A DNA stretch of 64,000 bases. Source: Marinobacterium aestuarii (GTDB taxonomy: Bacteria > Pseudomonadota > Gammaproteobacteria > Pseudomonadales > Balneatricaceae). The notes under the pieces were generated by a model. It did no database searches. It saw only the letters and a list, made by a program, of their open reading frames with translations, and was not told the DNA's origin. Positions 18,150-34,690 of the stretch are shown piece by piece (positions within the stretch are counted from its first letter, which is position 1; each line of letters opens with the position of its first letter). The translations under genes were made by a program, and so were the position numbers. The stretch spans positions 434,001-498,000 of the forward strand of contig NZ_CP015839.1 in the NCBI RefSeq assembly GCF_001651805.1, read 5' to 3'.

Positions 18150-19211
18150 GTGTTGAGCTTGCTAGGAAACAAATCTGGAGCATGGGTCGGTGTTGACATC
18201 GGGTCATCGTCGGTCAAGTTGGTGGCGCTGTCCAAAAGTGGCGCTGAGTACTCATTAAATTCGTACGCTGTGGTCGCGTTACCGGCGTCGACTGTGGTCG
18301 ATGGCAGCATTCAGCAGATTTCCGAAGTATCGGATGCGATTGAAAAGGCATTGCGTAAAATCGGTCTGAAGTTGAATTCGGCGGTGACGGCGGTTCCCTC
18401 ATCGGCGGTAATCACCAAGAAATTGCAAATAAGCAACCTTTTTGACGAGTTCGAACTTGAAGAACAGGTCAAAATCGAGGCGGATCAGTTTATTCCCTAC
18501 CCGCTGGATGAAGTCTCACTGGACTTTGAGGTGATAGGTCCGGTCGAAGGCGTCACGAACCTTAACGATATATTGGTGGTGGCGTGCCGGCGGGGTGATG
18601 TCGAACAGCGGGAAGAGGCCATCAATGGGGCCGGTCTCAAATGCGAGATCATAGACGTCGATACCTACGCCATGGAACGGGTCTATCCGTGCCTCGTGGG
18701 TGATTCGGTCAAACCCGGCGAGTTGGTAGGGCTGGCGGATGTTGGCGCTTCAACCCTGACGCTGAATGTTTTCAGGGATGGCGTCATTATCTACAGCCGC
18801 GAGCAGGCTTTTGGTGGTAATGATCTGGTGAATGCGATTCAGCAGCAGTACGGTATGCCGGCAGCCGATGCCGAGCAGGCGTTGCGACACAATGAGTTGA
18901 GCGACGAAATCCGGGAAATGCTGGTGATGCCATTCCGTCAGACCATTGCGCAGCAAGTCTCGCGATCCATGCAGTTTTTTTATTCCTCCGGTGTGCAGCA
19001 GCAACTGGCGCAGCTGATTATTGCCGGTGGTGCAGTATCCATTGAAGGCATAGAGCCGCTGATGGAAGCGGAAGTGGGAATACCTACCGTTGTTGCGAAT
19101 CCGTTTGCAGCAATGAAAATCAGCTCTAAGCTGAACAAGCAGCGACTAGAGGCTGAGGCTCCCCTGCTAACGAAAGCCTGCGGGCTTGCGATGCGCTCAT
19201 TTGATCAATAG
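18150..19211 (+). CDS. pilM: PilM, actin-like type IV pilus assembly ATPase-fold protein
   Basis: 353 residues if started at the GTG at 18150, with AAAGGA 8 nt upstream; TTG at 18153 follows. The open frame extends 19 codons upstream, but this start matches the length of Pseudomonas PilM (354). FtsA/actin-like fold: WVGVDIGSSSVKL near the N-terminus (phosphate 1) and GLADVGASTLTLNVF (phosphate 2). It sits on the cytoplasmic side and binds the N-terminal tail of PilN. First gene of pilMNOPQ. Confidence 0.95.
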   Translation: MLSLLGNKSGAWVGVDIGSSSVKLVALSKSGAEYSLNSYAVVALPASTVVDGSIQQISEVSDAIEKALRKIGLKLNSAVTAVPSSAVITKKLQISNLFDEFELEEQVKIEADQFIPYPLDEVSLDFEVIGPVEGVTNLNDILVVACRRGDVEQREEAINGAGLKCEIIDVDTYAMERVYPCLVGDSVKPGELVGLADVGASTLTLNVFRDGVIIYSREQAFGGNDLVNAIQQQYGMPAADAEQALRHNELSDEIREMLVMPFRQTIAQQVSRSMQFFYSSGVQQQLAQLIIAGGAVSIEGIEPLMEAEVGIPTVVANPFAAMKISSKLNKQRLEAEAPLLTKACGLAMRSFDQ

Positions 19212-19220
19212 GGATAACGT

Positions 19221-19772
19221 ATGGCGCGGATTAACTTACGACCATGGCGCGAAGAGCGAAATGCCGCACGGCAGAAGCAATTCATTACCAATCTGTTGTT
19301 CACTGTCATTCTGGCTGGCGCAGTATCTTTTGGGATTAGCTATTATTTTGATGTGCAGATGGATCGCCAGCAGGCACGCAATAATTATCTCAAGGCTGAA
19401 ATAGCCAAGCTTGACGAGAAAATTAAAGAAATACGAGAGCTGGAACGGCAGCGCGAGCGCCTGCTTGAAAGGCTAAACGCCATTCAGGAATTGCAGGGTA
19501 ATCGCCCGCTGGTGGTGCGTTATTTCGATGAGCTTGTGCGAGTTTTACCCGACAAACTTTATTATTCCTCCGTATCCCGCAGTGGTGAAAGTGTTTCTGT
19601 CAATGGCCTTGCGGATCAAAACAGGGATGTATCCAATCTGATGCGTGGCATGGATTCTTCCATCTGGTTCGGTGAGCCCAGCCTGTCCCAGGTCAAAAGC
19701 GCAGGTGCGGTACGCCAGTTTGACCTGAGTGTACCCCTGACCAAACCCAAAGAAGATGGAGGGCAGCAATAA
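19221..19772 (+). CDS. pilN: PilN, type IV pilus inner-membrane alignment protein
   Basis: 183 residues. The cytoplasmic start MARINLRPWREER contains the conserved INL-PWR motif that docks into PilM. One membrane helix follows (about 25-45), then a heptad-rich coiled coil (KAEIAKLDEKIKEIRELE) and a periplasmic ferredoxin-like domain. It forms a heterodimer with PilO. 9 nt after pilM; its TAA overlaps the pilO start. Confidence 0.95.
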   Translation: MARINLRPWREERNAARQKQFITNLLFTVILAGAVSFGISYYFDVQMDRQQARNNYLKAEIAKLDEKIKEIRELERQRERLLERLNAIQELQGNRPLVVRYFDELVRVLPDKLYYSSVSRSGESVSVNGLADQNRDVSNLMRGMDSSIWFGEPSLSQVKSAGAVRQFDLSVPLTKPKEDGGQQ

Positions 19773-20368
19773 TGGGTGCCCTGAGTAATGCCTTCAAAGG
19801 TTTCGATATTAATAATCTTGATGCCAATGAGGCCGGTAACTGGCCCATAGGTGTCAAGGTGATCGTTTATGTCTTTCTGTTCAGCGCCTTGGTCGGTGCG
19901 GCGATCTACTTTTATGTGAACGACCAGTACATAGCGGTTGAGCGGGAAATTGCCAAGGAGCCGCCGATTAAAAAGGAATTCCAGAATAAGGCCTTTCAGG
20001 TGGCAAACCTGCCGGCATTGCGCAAGCAGATGGCGGACGTCGAGGGGCGTTTTTCCGAACTCTTGACCCAGCTTCCAACCGACAAGGAAGTGCCGGGTCT
20101 GCTGGAGGATATTTCTGATATCGGGCGTGGCGCGGGCTTGTCGATCAACAGTATTGCGCTGCAGTCGGAGCGAAAGAGCAAGTTCTATATTGAGCTGCCC
20201 ATCAATATTTCTGTTGCCGGTACCTATCATGAGCTGGGGCAATTTGTCAGCGGCGTGGCGGCAATTGACCGAATAGTGACACTGCACGACTTCAAGGTTA
20301 GTCCCGGCAGTGGATCTTTGGTGATGACAATCCAGGCGAAGACGTATCGTTATGATGACACCAAATAA
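19772..20368 (+). CDS. pilO: PilO, type IV pilus inner-membrane alignment protein
   Basis: 198 residues. Short cytoplasmic N-terminus, a single membrane helix (IGVKVIVYVFLFSALVGAAIYF), coiled coil, then a periplasmic domain with the PilO blocks LLTQLPTDKEVPGLLEDIS and YHELGQFVSGVA. It pairs with PilN and contacts PilP. Start codon overlaps the pilN stop by one base (TAATG), and the end overlaps pilP by 17 bp, suggesting translational coupling. Confidence 0.95.
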   Translation: MGALSNAFKGFDINNLDANEAGNWPIGVKVIVYVFLFSALVGAAIYFYVNDQYIAVEREIAKEPPIKKEFQNKAFQVANLPALRKQMADVEGRFSELLTQLPTDKEVPGLLEDISDIGRGAGLSINSIALQSERKSKFYIELPINISVAGTYHELGQFVSGVAAIDRIVTLHDFKVSPGSGSLVMTIQAKTYRYDDTK

Positions 20369-20924
20369 GCACACAGCTGTCGCGGGCAGCACTGTCAGGG
20401 CCGGATTTATATTCCTGCTCGCAACCCTTGCCAGCGGCTGTATCTGGGTGGAAGACACCGGGGATCTGCGCTCCTACGTGCAGCAAACCCAGGCGAAACC
20501 ACCCGGGAAAATAAAGCCTCTGCCCGAGTTTAAATCCTACGAGGCCTTTATTTATCAGGGTGCGAGCCTGCGTGATCCGTTCCAGCCGCTGATCGAACTG
20601 GTGGTTGAAGATGATGACCTGGGGCCAGTATCAGATCTGAAACCCGATACCGAGCGCGCTAAAACCTACCTTGAGTCCTTTCCAGTCGATGGCCTGAATA
20701 TGGTGGGAACCATAACCAGTCTTAATGGTGGTAACCTCTGGGCATTGCTGAAGGACCCCAAAGGTGAAATTCATCGCGTGAGTAATGGAGACTTTATAGG
20801 TCTGGATTATGGGCAGGTGCAGGAGGTGTCCGAACTGGGTCTTGAACTTGTGGAAATTATTGAAAATGGACGGGGGGGCTGGATGAAGCGCCCGCGCGTG
20901 ATCGCCTTGCCTGAAAAAGAATGA
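20352..20924 (+). CDS. pilP: PilP, type IV pilus lipoprotein
   Basis: 190 residues. Lipoprotein signal with lipobox LASGC (Cys30). The unstructured N-terminal segment binds PilN/PilO; the C-terminal beta domain (FPVDGLNMVGTITSLNGGNLWALLKDPKGE) binds the N0 region of the PilQ secretin. Links inner-membrane and outer-membrane parts of the pilus machine. It overlaps pilO by 17 bp. Confidence 0.94.
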   Translation: MMTPNKHTAVAGSTVRAGFIFLLATLASGCIWVEDTGDLRSYVQQTQAKPPGKIKPLPEFKSYEAFIYQGASLRDPFQPLIELVVEDDDLGPVSDLKPDTERAKTYLESFPVDGLNMVGTITSLNGGNLWALLKDPKGEIHRVSNGDFIGLDYGQVQEVSELGLELVEIIENGRGGWMKRPRVIALPEKE

Positions 20925-20943
20925 TCAAAGGACAGCTAGGGTT

Positions 20944-23058
20944 ATGAAGACATACAGCATATGCAAGGATAACTCCGTTTCGCGGGGTCTTGGGTGGCAG
21001 TTAATGCTGATACTGGCATGTTGTCTGATGGTGGTGCAGGTGCGGGCGGAAAGCGTGATGCTGAAGGACTCGTCCTTCGTCGCCTTGCCGGGGCACAAGC
21101 TGGAAGTGCGGCTGGATTTCAACATGCCGCCGCCGTCCCCGAGGGCCTACGTGATCGATAGTCCACCGCGTCTGGTGCTGGATCTTGCCGGCGCGACTAA
21201 TGATCTGGGGCGGCGTCAGCTGGATATCAAGACCGGGCAGGTGGACAGTCTGAGCATGGCTGAAACAGACGGCCGCTTGCGGATCGTCGCCAATCTCAAT
21301 GAAATGGTGGACTACCAGACCTATACGGAAGGTAATTCACTCTTTATGGTGTTTGGTGGTTCCGCCGGGGCCCTTGCTTCTGGCGGATTGCGGGATCGTT
21401 CTGCAAAATCGGTACAAAGTTCCAGGCCTGAGGCAGGCCCTGTGGGTACGCGAGTGCAGGGTATTGATTTTGAACGTATGGATGGTGGGCTAGGGCGCGT
21501 GCTGATCTCGATGTCCGACGACAAGTCCGGCCTTGATATCGTTGAAGAAGGCAATAATGTCGTCATCAACCTGCTGGGTGCTTCGTTGTCCGGCTCGCTT
21601 GAGCAGCGGGTTGATGTGCAGGACTTCGCCACGCCGGTCATGTTTATCGATGCCATGACCAGCGGTGCCAACACAACCATTTTGGTCAAGCCCGGTGCTG
21701 CGCCCTATGACTACATGGCCTATCAGACCGGTAATCAGCTGGTGCTGGATTTCCGTCCGATCACCTACGCTGAAGACGAGAAACGCAAGAAAGAGCGCTT
21801 TCCCTTCACCGGTGAGAAGATCGACCTGAACTTCCAGGACGTGGATATCCGCTCGATTCTGCAGATTATTGCCGAAGTTGCGGAGATGAACCTGGTGGTT
21901 GATGACAAGGTTAACGGCAACATTACCCTGCGACTCAAGAACGTGCCCTGGGATCAGGCGCTGGATCTGGTGCTGAAAACCAAAAGTCTGGCTCAGCGGG
22001 TTGTCGGCAATGTGATGCTGATCGGGCCGGCTGCCGATATTGCACAGCGTGAACTTGAAGAGGCTGAGGCACAGAAGCAGGTCAAGGAGCTTGCGCCCCT
22101 GGTAACCGAGTTTATACAGGTGGATTTTCGCAAGTCCTCCGAAATGAAGTCCCGGGTCGAGCAGGCCAAGCTGATTTCCGAGCGGGGTTTTATCATGTCG
22201 GACGATGAAACCAATGTACTGATGGTGCGTGAAACCGCGGCTCAAATCGAAGAAATCCGTGATACACTGCGGCGCTTCGACGTTGAGGTGGCGCAGATCC
22301 TGATCGAAGCGCGCATAGTATCGGCCTCCAATGATTTCCAGAAAGACCTGGGGATTCGCTGGGGTGCATCGGCGGTAGAGAATCGTAAGAACAGCTCTTT
22401 CGTTATAGATGGCGGTGCCGGGTCTGTACCTAACGGTGGATTGTCCAGTACTGACACTACGGGTAATATCGCAAATTCGAATCTGATGGTGGATCTGGGT
22501 GTAACACCACAGTCTTCCATTGTGTTTAGTTACATTCGGGATAACTTCCTGTTGTCGGCCGAACTGTCTGCGCTGCAGACTGAAGGCAAGGCGGAGATCG
22601 TCTCTCAGCCCAAGGTCATTACGACCAACGGCAAGCCTGGCTTGATCGAGTCCGGGGTGCAGATTCCGTACCAGACGGTGGAAGATGGCGAGGTCAGCAT
22701 CCAGTTTGAAGATGCAACCCTGAAGCTGCAGGTGACACCGCAGCTGAATCCGGGGGATCGCATTACACTGGATCTTGATATCACTCAGGACTCTGTCGGT
22801 GCGGTGTTGCCCAACGGCGAGGTGTCGATCAACACCAACCAGCTGACTACAACGGTCAATGTGGCGGATGGCGATACAGTGGTACTCGGCGGGGTCTTCC
22901 GCAACGAGACGGTAAACAACTTGAGCAAGACACCGCTGTTGGGAGACCTTCCGGTGATAGGCAGCCTGTTTCGCAAGCGTGAACAGTCCAACACCAAGAC
23001 GGAACTGTTGATCTTTATTACGCCGAAGCTGATCAGGGAGTCTCTGGCAGTTCAGTAA
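20944..23058 (+). CDS. pilQ: PilQ, type IV pilus secretin
   Basis: 704 residues. N-terminal signal peptide, then AMIN domains ([26 protein letters not shown]; second copy [17 protein letters not shown]), which bind peptidoglycan. Then the N0/STN domain ([21 protein letters not shown]), the N1 domain, and the C-terminal secretin core ending [16 protein letters not shown] and [12 protein letters not shown]. It forms the outer-membrane pore for the pilus. The lipid-facing part and S-domain are complete. Last pil gene, 17 nt before aroK. Confidence 0.96.
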   Translation: MKTYSICKDNSVSRGLGWQLMLILACCLMVVQVRAESVMLKDSSFVALPGHKLEVRLDFNMPPPSPRAYVIDSPPRLVLDLAGATNDLGRRQLDIKTGQVDSLSMAETDGRLRIVANLNEMVDYQTYTEGNSLFMVFGGSAGALASGGLRDRSAKSVQSSRPEAGPVGTRVQGIDFERMDGGLGRVLISMSDDKSGLDIVEEGNNVVINLLGASLSGSLEQRVDVQDFATPVMFIDAMTSGANTTILVKPGAAPYDYMAYQTGNQLVLDFRPITYAEDEKRKKERFPFTGEKIDLNFQDVDIRSILQIIAEVAEMNLVVDDKVNGNITLRLKNVPWDQALDLVLKTKSLAQRVVGNVMLIGPAADIAQRELEEAEAQKQVKELAPLVTEFIQVDFRKSSEMKSRVEQAKLISERGFIMSDDETNVLMVRETAAQIEEIRDTLRRFDVEVAQILIEARIVSASNDFQKDLGIRWGASAVENRKNSSFVIDGGAGSVPNGGLSSTDTTGNIANSNLMVDLGVTPQSSIVFSYIRDNFLLSAELSALQTEGKAEIVSQPKVITTNGKPGLIESGVQIPYQTVEDGEVSIQFEDATLKLQVTPQLNPGDRITLDLDITQDSVGAVLPNGEVSINTNQLTTTVNVADGDTVVLGGVFRNETVNNLSKTPLLGDLPVIGSLFRKREQSNTKTELLIFITPKLIRESLAVQ

Positions 23059-23075
23059 TCGGGGTTTGGTACAAT

Positions 23076-23594
23076 TTGAACATCTTTCTTATAGGCCCTA
23101 TGGGAGCTGGAAAAAGCACCATAGGGCGTCTTCTTTCTCACGAGCTGAATCTGGAGTTTATCGACAGTGACAGGGAGATAGAGGCCCGTGCGGGGGCGAA
23201 TATTCCCTGGATATTCGATGTAGAGGGGGAGGCAGGCTTCCGTGAACGTGAGGAGTCTGTCATTCACGACCTTTGCGAACGTGACAATATCGTGCTGGCA
23301 ACCGGCGGCGGTGCCGTCATTCGTGAAGCCAATCGTGCCGCCCTGCAGTCCCATGGCGTTGTTATTTATCTGCATACTACTGTTGAGCAACAGCTCGAGC
23401 GCACGGCGCGGGACAAGAATCGCCCGCTGCTGCAAACCGAGAACCCCGCCGAGACATTGCAGCAGCTGCTGCGTCAGCGTGATCCCCTCTATCGGCAGAC
23501 CTGTGATATAACCCTGCATACTGACAGGCGCCATCCCAAGGCCGTCGTCTCTGAAATTTTTCGTCAGTTGTCCAAGCTTGGTCTGGTCAGGTGA
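23076..23594 (+). CDS. aroK: Shikimate kinase
   Basis: 172 residues from a TTG start at 23076. The P-loop GPMGAGKST begins at residue 7, so the start must lie close by, and no ATG or GTG is available upstream in frame before the pilQ coding region. Shikimate-binding D and R residues are in FIDSDREIE and GGGAVIRE; the lid is [11 protein letters not shown]. It phosphorylates shikimate in aromatic amino-acid synthesis. A TTG start without a strong ribosome site implies low or coupled translation. Confidence 0.95.
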   Translation: MNIFLIGPMGAGKSTIGRLLSHELNLEFIDSDREIEARAGANIPWIFDVEGEAGFREREESVIHDLCERDNIVLATGGGAVIREANRAALQSHGVVIYLHTTVEQQLERTARDKNRPLLQTENPAETLQQLLRQRDPLYRQTCDITLHTDRRHPKAVVSEIFRQLSKLGLVR

Positions 23595-23621
23595 CTCTTT
23601 CTACACAGGAGTGATTCGCGG

Positions 23622-24710
23622 GTGCAGAATTTAAGCGTCGATCTGGGTGAGCGCAGTTACCCTATTTACATTGGCGAAGGCTTGCTGCAGCAAAAGCTGA
23701 TCGAACCTCACATTAGCGGCCGCCAGGTCTGTATCGTAACGAATGAAACTGTTGCCCCGCTTTATCTTGCCAGGGTTCAGCAGACGCTGCAGGATTATCA
23801 GGTTGATACACTGATCCTGCCGGATGGCGAGCAATACAAAACCCTGGAGCACCTCAATACGATTTTTGATCGTTTGCTTGAGCTTAGGCATAACCGCACC
23901 ACCACACTGATTGCGCTCGGTGGTGGGGTGGTGGGCGATATGACCGGTTTTGCGGCGGCCTGCTATCAGCGGGGTGTGAACTTTATTCAGGTGCCGACCA
24001 CGCTCTTGTCCCAGGTGGACTCTTCGGTAGGCGGCAAGACCGGCGTTAATCACCCTAAAGGCAAGAACATGATAGGGGCCTTCTACCAGCCCCAGTGCGT
24101 GCTGATCGATACCTCGGTGCTGAAAACCCTGCCTGCGCGGGAGTTGTCTGCGGGCCTTGCCGAGGTGATCAAGTATGGTCTTATTTATGATGCCGAGTTC
24201 TTCGACTGGCTTGAGTCCGTGATGCCGCGTCTGGTATCGGGTGATAGCGAGTGCCTGGCCAAAGCCATATATCGCTCCTGTGAAATCAAGGCAGAAGTCG
24301 TGGCCCAGGATGAGAAGGAATCTGGCATACGGGCTTTGCTGAATCTGGGTCATACCTTTGGGCATGCCATCGAAGCGAATCAGGGCTATGGCAACTGGCT
24401 GCACGGGGAGGCTGTGGCGGCGGGAACGCTGATGGCCGCTGACCTATCGCGCCGCCTTGGCTGGCTGAGTGAGGCGGATGTCGAGCGCATCAGCGCGATT
24501 CATCTTGCTGCCGGCCTGCCGGTGTTGCCGCCTGCGAGCATGACAGAAGATGATTTCCTGTCGCTGATGGCGGTCGACAAGAAGGTGCTTGATGGTCAGC
24601 TGCGCCTGATACTGCTTGAAGCCGTAGGCAGGGGTATAGTGACATCCGAGTTCGCACCTGAGTTGTTGCTGGAGACCCTGAGCTCGCAACTGGTTCTGGC
24701 ACGGCAGTGA
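23622..24710 (+). CDS. aroB: 3-dehydroquinate synthase
   Basis: 362 residues from GTG 23622 (AGGAG upstream). NAD-binding [20 protein letters not shown] and [19 protein letters not shown], then zinc ligands in [15 protein letters not shown] and LHGEAV. It turns DAHP into 3-dehydroquinate. Its final bases overlap the next gene (GTGA), so translation of the DamX-like gene is likely coupled. Confidence 0.97.
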   Translation: MQNLSVDLGERSYPIYIGEGLLQQKLIEPHISGRQVCIVTNETVAPLYLARVQQTLQDYQVDTLILPDGEQYKTLEHLNTIFDRLLELRHNRTTTLIALGGGVVGDMTGFAAACYQRGVNFIQVPTTLLSQVDSSVGGKTGVNHPKGKNMIGAFYQPQCVLIDTSVLKTLPARELSAGLAEVIKYGLIYDAEFFDWLESVMPRLVSGDSECLAKAIYRSCEIKAEVVAQDEKESGIRALLNLGHTFGHAIEANQGYGNWLHGEAVAAGTLMAADLSRRLGWLSEADVERISAIHLAAGLPVLPPASMTEDDFLSLMAVDKKVLDGQLRLILLEAVGRGIVTSEFAPELLLETLSSQLVLARQ

Positions 24711-26395
24711 ACGGGCAGATGCGCCAGCAGGTAGCAGCAGGAGTGGCTGCAGCGTCTTCCTCGCCCTATGTTGGCGACAATCGCGTTGAATATTTTGAGC
24801 CGCCATCGCGCCTGCAACTGCTGGATAAACTGCATCATCTGCTGCGCTTCTCTGATTTTTTGTTGGTTGTCCAAGGTGGAGCCGGCAGTGGCAAAAGCAG
24901 CCTGCTGCGACAGTTGAGGCCTCAGGCCGGCGACGGGCGTTTGTGTCACCTGGTGCTGCAGGAAAGTACGGGTACCTCGGCATTGCTGCGCCAGCTGTGT
25001 GCAGACTGTGGCCTGGATATCGCCGATTGCAGGACCGATGGACAGCTGCTGGAGCTGATTCACAGGGAAGCGCAGTATGCTCGGGACGCCGGAATACAGT
25101 GGCTGCTGCTGGTGGATGATGCCGAGAAGCTGGATGATGAAGCGCTGGAGTTGCTGATCAATTTGCAGCGAGCCGGTATTGCGTCCATCCGCACAGTTTT
25201 GGCCGGGCGCAGCATCGCGCAGCGCCTTGAGGCGACAGGTCTGGCCCAGGAGCTGGATGGGCGGATGCATAAGGAATCCCTGCAACCTTTTGACGATGAT
25301 GAAGCGGGCGATTTTATACGCTTGCGCTATCCGGCACTGGAAGTACTGGACAGCCGGAAACTGCAGCAGCTGGTCAGCAGCAGCGACCGGATGCCGGGTT
25401 CACTAGAGCGGCTCGCATCCAAGGCCCTGCGGCTGAAGTCTCCAATGCCTGTGAAACCTGCGAAAGCGCCCCCTGTGCGGCGGGACAAATCAGGGCTGGT
25501 GCTGGGAGGCGCGTCCCTGATGCTGGTTGTTATCGTCGCCATGGCAGGCTGGATATACTGGCAGCCGGAGTCCGCCTCCAGCATCAGCGAGCGGGTTTCA
25601 GTGCCGCTGGCTGTGCCAGTCATAGCGGCGTCTGTGGATCAGCCGGTCACGCCGATTGATGTTATTGAAGCTAGCCCGCAGTTCACTGAGCCGTTTCCGG
25701 CTCCGGCTAAAGATGCTGTGTTGCCCGCAGAGCCTGTTGCCGATCTGGCGGTTCGCCAGGCGCTGGGTGCGGTAGTCGACTCGACCAAACTTGCAGCGCC
25801 GGTATTTTTGCCGGCATTAAGCGCGCAGGATCTATTGCCTGATGCTCACGAGACGATTCCCGTTACTCAGGCTGTTGCTCAGCCCGCTGTGCGGGGCTCA
25901 GCGCAGCCGAACTCAGACTTGCTAGAGGTGGTTGTTGCGGCAGAGCCGACTGTAGCGCCCAGGCAAGAACCGGGTATGGTTGAAGTTGCCACACGGGCTC
26001 GGCTCTCAGGTGCTGTAAAAGAAAGCGCTGGTGCGAATAGATTGCCTGTGGTGGCTAAAAGCGCGGCTAGCGCTTTGCCTCAGGCCACTGGGATGCAAAG
26101 TGAGGATGAGCTGCTGAGCTGGCCCGACAAAGGCTATACACTGCAGCTTTTGGGGGCGCGCCAGCTGGAAACCGCCCGGGATTTTATTGCTGATCAGCAG
26201 GATCCCGCTGCCTTCAATTATTTTTCCACGCTCTACAAGGGCAAGCCGTGGCACGTGGTGGTTATTGGCCGCTACGGCAGTCGAAAGGAGGCTGGCGCTG
26301 CGGTGCAGGAATTACCCAAATCATTGCAAAAGCTCAAGCCCTGGGCCCGCAGCATACAGAGCGTAAAGGCGGATATCCGCAAGACATCCCGCTAG
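24707..26395 (+). CDS. damX: DamX-like protein: AAA ATPase domain, membrane helix, SPOR domain
   Basis: 562 residues, GTG start overlapping the aroB stop. Residues about 30-240 form an ExeA-like AAA domain with Walker [10 protein letters not shown] (about 57-65) and Walker [12 protein letters not shown] single membrane helix (about 263-286) is followed by a Pro/Ala/Val-rich periplasmic linker of about 190 residues and a C-terminal SPOR domain (about 474-556). SPOR targets the protein to septal peptidoglycan. The position aroK-aroB-damX matches E. coli and Pseudomonas. E. coli DamX also has an ATPase-like region; whether this one hydrolyses ATP is not known. Confidence 0.88.
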   Translation: MNGQMRQQVAAGVAAASSSPYVGDNRVEYFEPPSRLQLLDKLHHLLRFSDFLLVVQGGAGSGKSSLLRQLRPQAGDGRLCHLVLQESTGTSALLRQLCADCGLDIADCRTDGQLLELIHREAQYARDAGIQWLLLVDDAEKLDDEALELLINLQRAGIASIRTVLAGRSIAQRLEATGLAQELDGRMHKESLQPFDDDEAGDFIRLRYPALEVLDSRKLQQLVSSSDRMPGSLERLASKALRLKSPMPVKPAKAPPVRRDKSGLVLGGASLMLVVIVAMAGWIYWQPESASSISERVSVPLAVPVIAASVDQPVTPIDVIEASPQFTEPFPAPAKDAVLPAEPVADLAVRQALGAVVDSTKLAAPVFLPALSAQDLLPDAHETIPVTQAVAQPAVRGSAQPNSDLLEVVVAAEPTVAPRQEPGMVEVATRARLSGAVKESAGANRLPVVAKSAASALPQATGMQSEDELLSWPDKGYTLQLLGARQLETARDFIADQQDPAAFNYFSTLYKGKPWHVVVIGRYGSRKEAGAAVQELPKSLQKLKPWARSIQSVKADIRKTSR

Positions 26396-26824
26396 CTTCT
26401 GTGGCGCCAGTTACTCGGAATCTACGTCTGATTCTAGTGCCCTCGGTAGGCAGGTGGAGAATATCCTTGTGGTCGAGGCTGCGTCGTTAATATTGCGGTG
26501 CAGCATTTTAAATGCCGTGATGCTTTTCTCTTGATTCCCCCGTTGTTGCTGTTATTTGCCTAGGCGGGTGAGGCTCCAAATATGACTGCAGCGTTACTTT
26601 GCTGCATATGCGTTATACTGACGTGTGCCCAAAAGCTTGCGAACCTGAAGCGGCTTGAGCCTCGTTGTAGTGATGTTTTCGAAGACCCAGGCCACTGCGC
26701 AAAATTTGTACCGAAGCACGCGGCTGTGTAGAATGATCCTCCCTTTTTGCCTGAGTTGTGCGGCTGCGGTGACTAGGTTGGTGATAACGTATTGATACAA
26801 AAGAACTTTTAAGTGAGATTGGCT
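26396..26824. other. 429-bp gltB upstream region
   Basis: No gene seen. It holds the probable gltB promoter (separate entry). A second -10-like TATACT lies at 26614-26619 without a matching -35. The final 40 nt before gltB are AT-rich with a weak ribosome site. Confidence 0.5.
26706..26734 (+). promoter_or_regulatory. Candidate sigma70 promoter of gltBD
   Basis: TTGTAC (26706-26711), 17-nt spacer, TAGAAT (26729-26734), giving a leader of about 85 nt. The -10 is good and the -35 weak, which would suit an activated promoter. Confidence 0.4.
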
Positions 26825-31279
<4,455 letters not shown>

Positions 31280-31304
31280 AAACGCCACTTTATCCCTCGG
31301 GTCA

Positions 31305-31345
31305 GGCAGGCCCCACACAGTCGAGCTGTGTCGGATCTGCCGCGA
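31305..31345 (+). repeat. Stem-loop between gltB and gltD
   Basis: GGCAG...CTGCC outer pairing around a perfect ACACAG-TCGAG-CTGTGT stem. No T run follows. It may lower gltD expression relative to gltB or stabilise mRNA. Confidence 0.4.
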
Positions 31346-31356
31346 TTCTTTGATGA

Positions 31357-32841
<1,485 letters not shown>

Positions 32842-32860
32842 TTCTACCGCGCTGTCTTTT

Positions 32861-32886
32861 AAAGCCGCCTTCGGGCGGCTTTTTTG
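32861..32886 (+). terminator. Intrinsic terminator of gltBD
   Basis: AAAGCCGCC-TTC-GGGCGGCTTTTTT: 7-bp GC stem and T run, 20 nt after the gltD stop. Confidence 0.9.
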
Positions 32887-32974
32887 TGGATATGAAGAAG
32901 TTTGAGGGGCTCGGGCTTGGCACAAACCCTGCTCCTGTGCATCCCTGCACTCGCAGGATAAGTACGTCCATGTA

Positions 32975-33001
32975 CAAAAAAAGGCAGCCCGGAGGCTGCC
33001 T
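32975..33001 (-). terminator. Intrinsic terminator of the put operon
   Basis: GGCAGCC (32983-32989) / GGCTGCC (32994-33000) with a 4-nt loop; read on the minus strand it is followed by seven T. About 100 nt after the putP stop. The 85 bp between this and the gltD terminator contain a GTACGTCCATGTAC near-palindrome (32961-32975 area). Confidence 0.88.
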
Positions 33002-33100
33002 GCAAACAGAGCGTGAGATTAAAGCCGGCATTGAGCGGGATTGTGCGATCCCGCGTCTGCCAAGTGGCCGCACGCCCGGGCGTGCGGCGCTGATCAACGC

Positions 33101-34591
33101 TTACAGCTTGCTGCTGTAAGCGTCGAAACGGGCCTGGACCGATGCCGGTGGTGCACTGGTCGCCAGAGTTGCAATGATGATTGCCAGGGTCGCGAACAGG
33201 ATGCCCGGGACGATTTCATACAGATCATAGATGCCGCCGGACAGCTGTTTCCAGACCACTACTGTGATGCCGCCGACCAGGATGCCGGCCAGAGCGCCGC
33301 CGCGGTTCATGCGTTTCCAGTACAGCGCCAGGATCAGAGTCGGACCAAAGGCGGCACCGAAGCCTGCCCAGGCGTAGGACACTAGGCCCAGCACCGTGCT
33401 GTCCGGGTTCATCGCCAGTGCCAGGGCGACGATCGACAGGGCGATAACGGCCAGGCGGCCGACCATCACGATCTCTTTCTGGCTGGCATCTTTGCGGAAC
33501 AGATTGCGATAGAAGTCTTCTGCCAGGGCGGAGGACGACACCAGCAGCTGGGAATCTGCGGTACTCATGATGGCCGCCAGGATAGCCGCCAGCAGAATGC
33601 CTGCAATAACGGGGCTAAACATGGCATTGACCAGCACCATAAAGATGGTTTCGCCATCACCCAGGCTGCCGCCCATGCTGGCATCCACGTAGACGATGCC
33701 GGTCAGGCCGACCAGGAAGGCACCGGCCATGGCCAGGCCCGACCAGATCACGGCGATGCGCCGTGCCGTAGGTACAGCGGCGTTGTCGCGAATACCGGCA
33801 AAGCGCGCCAGAATATGGGGCTGGCCGAAATAGCCCAGTCCCCAGGCCGCCAGGGAAACAATGGCAATCCAGGTGAGAGGTTCGCCGCTGGCGTCGTTCC
33901 AGATGGTCAGCAGCTCGGGGTTCTTGGCTTCCAGTGCCGAGAAAAGCTCGGTGATGCCACCTTCGGTCTGCATGGCGACAACCGGCACGATCAGCAGGGC
34001 CGCAGCCATCAGCAGACCCTGCACCAGGTCGGTCCAGCAAACGGCCAGGTAGCCGCCGAACAGGGTATAGGAGACGACCGCAACCGTGCCAACAATGACC
34101 GCGATGCTGTAATCCAGCCCGAACACGGTTTCGAACAGCTTGCCGCCGGCGACTAGGCCGGAGCTGGTGTAAAAGAGGAAAAACAGCAGAATGAAGAAGG
34201 CTGAAATCACCTGGATCATCTTGCTCTTGTCTTCAAACCGGTTGGAGAAAAACTCCGGCAGCGTCAGGGCATCGTCTGCCTCGAAGCTGTAGGTGCGCAG
34301 GCGCTTGGCCACCAGCAGCCAGTTCAAATAGGTTCCCAGCAGCAGGCCACCGCCGAGCCATACGGCTTCCATGCCGGCGGCAAAGGCATAGCCGGGCAGG
34401 CCCAGCAGCAGCCAGCCGCTCATGTCGGAGGCGCCGGCCGAAAGCGCCGCAGGCCAGGGGCCCAGCGAGCGCCCACCGAGGAAGTAATCCGATGAGCTGG
34501 CTGTGCGCCGGTAGGCGTAGAGCCCGATGCCTAGCATCATTATCAGGTAAACGATAAAGGTGCCGATAATAGCGGCATTGTTTTCAATCAT
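33101..34591 (-). CDS. putP: Sodium/proline symporter
   Basis: 496 residues, about 13 membrane helices, solute:sodium symporter (SSS) family. N-terminal YFLGGRSLGPWPAALSAGASDMSGWLLLGLPG matches PutP, including the Asp and Ser/Gly residues that form the Na+ and proline sites. Other PutP blocks: GGYLAVCWTDLVQG, AWGLGYFGQPHI and AILAAIMSTADSQLLVSSSALAED. It imports proline driven by Na+. Third gene of the put operon, 99 nt after the PutA C-terminal-domain gene; GAGG precedes ATG 34591. Confidence 0.95.
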   Translation of the reverse strand: MIENNAAIIGTFIVYLIMMLGIGLYAYRRTASSSDYFLGGRSLGPWPAALSAGASDMSGWLLLGLPGYAFAAGMEAVWLGGGLLLGTYLNWLLVAKRLRTYSFEADDALTLPEFFSNRFEDKSKMIQVISAFFILLFFLFYTSSGLVAGGKLFETVFGLDYSIAVIVGTVAVVSYTLFGGYLAVCWTDLVQGLLMAAALLIVPVVAMQTEGGITELFSALEAKNPELLTIWNDASGEPLTWIAIVSLAAWGLGYFGQPHILARFAGIRDNAAVPTARRIAVIWSGLAMAGAFLVGLTGIVYVDASMGGSLGDGETIFMVLVNAMFSPVIAGILLAAILAAIMSTADSQLLVSSSALAEDFYRNLFRKDASQKEIVMVGRLAVIALSIVALALAMNPDSTVLGLVSYAWAGFGAAFGPTLILALYWKRMNRGGALAGILVGGITVVVWKQLSGGIYDLYEIVPGILFATLAIIIATLATSAPPASVQARFDAYSSKL

Positions 34592-34690
34592 AAATTTGCG
34601 CCTCGTTGATAGCTCGCCTTAACAGGCAGCGTTGTTATTGTAGTCTTCGGTCGGTCGGAGGATGGCCAGCGGAGCAGAGTGATTCTGCAA

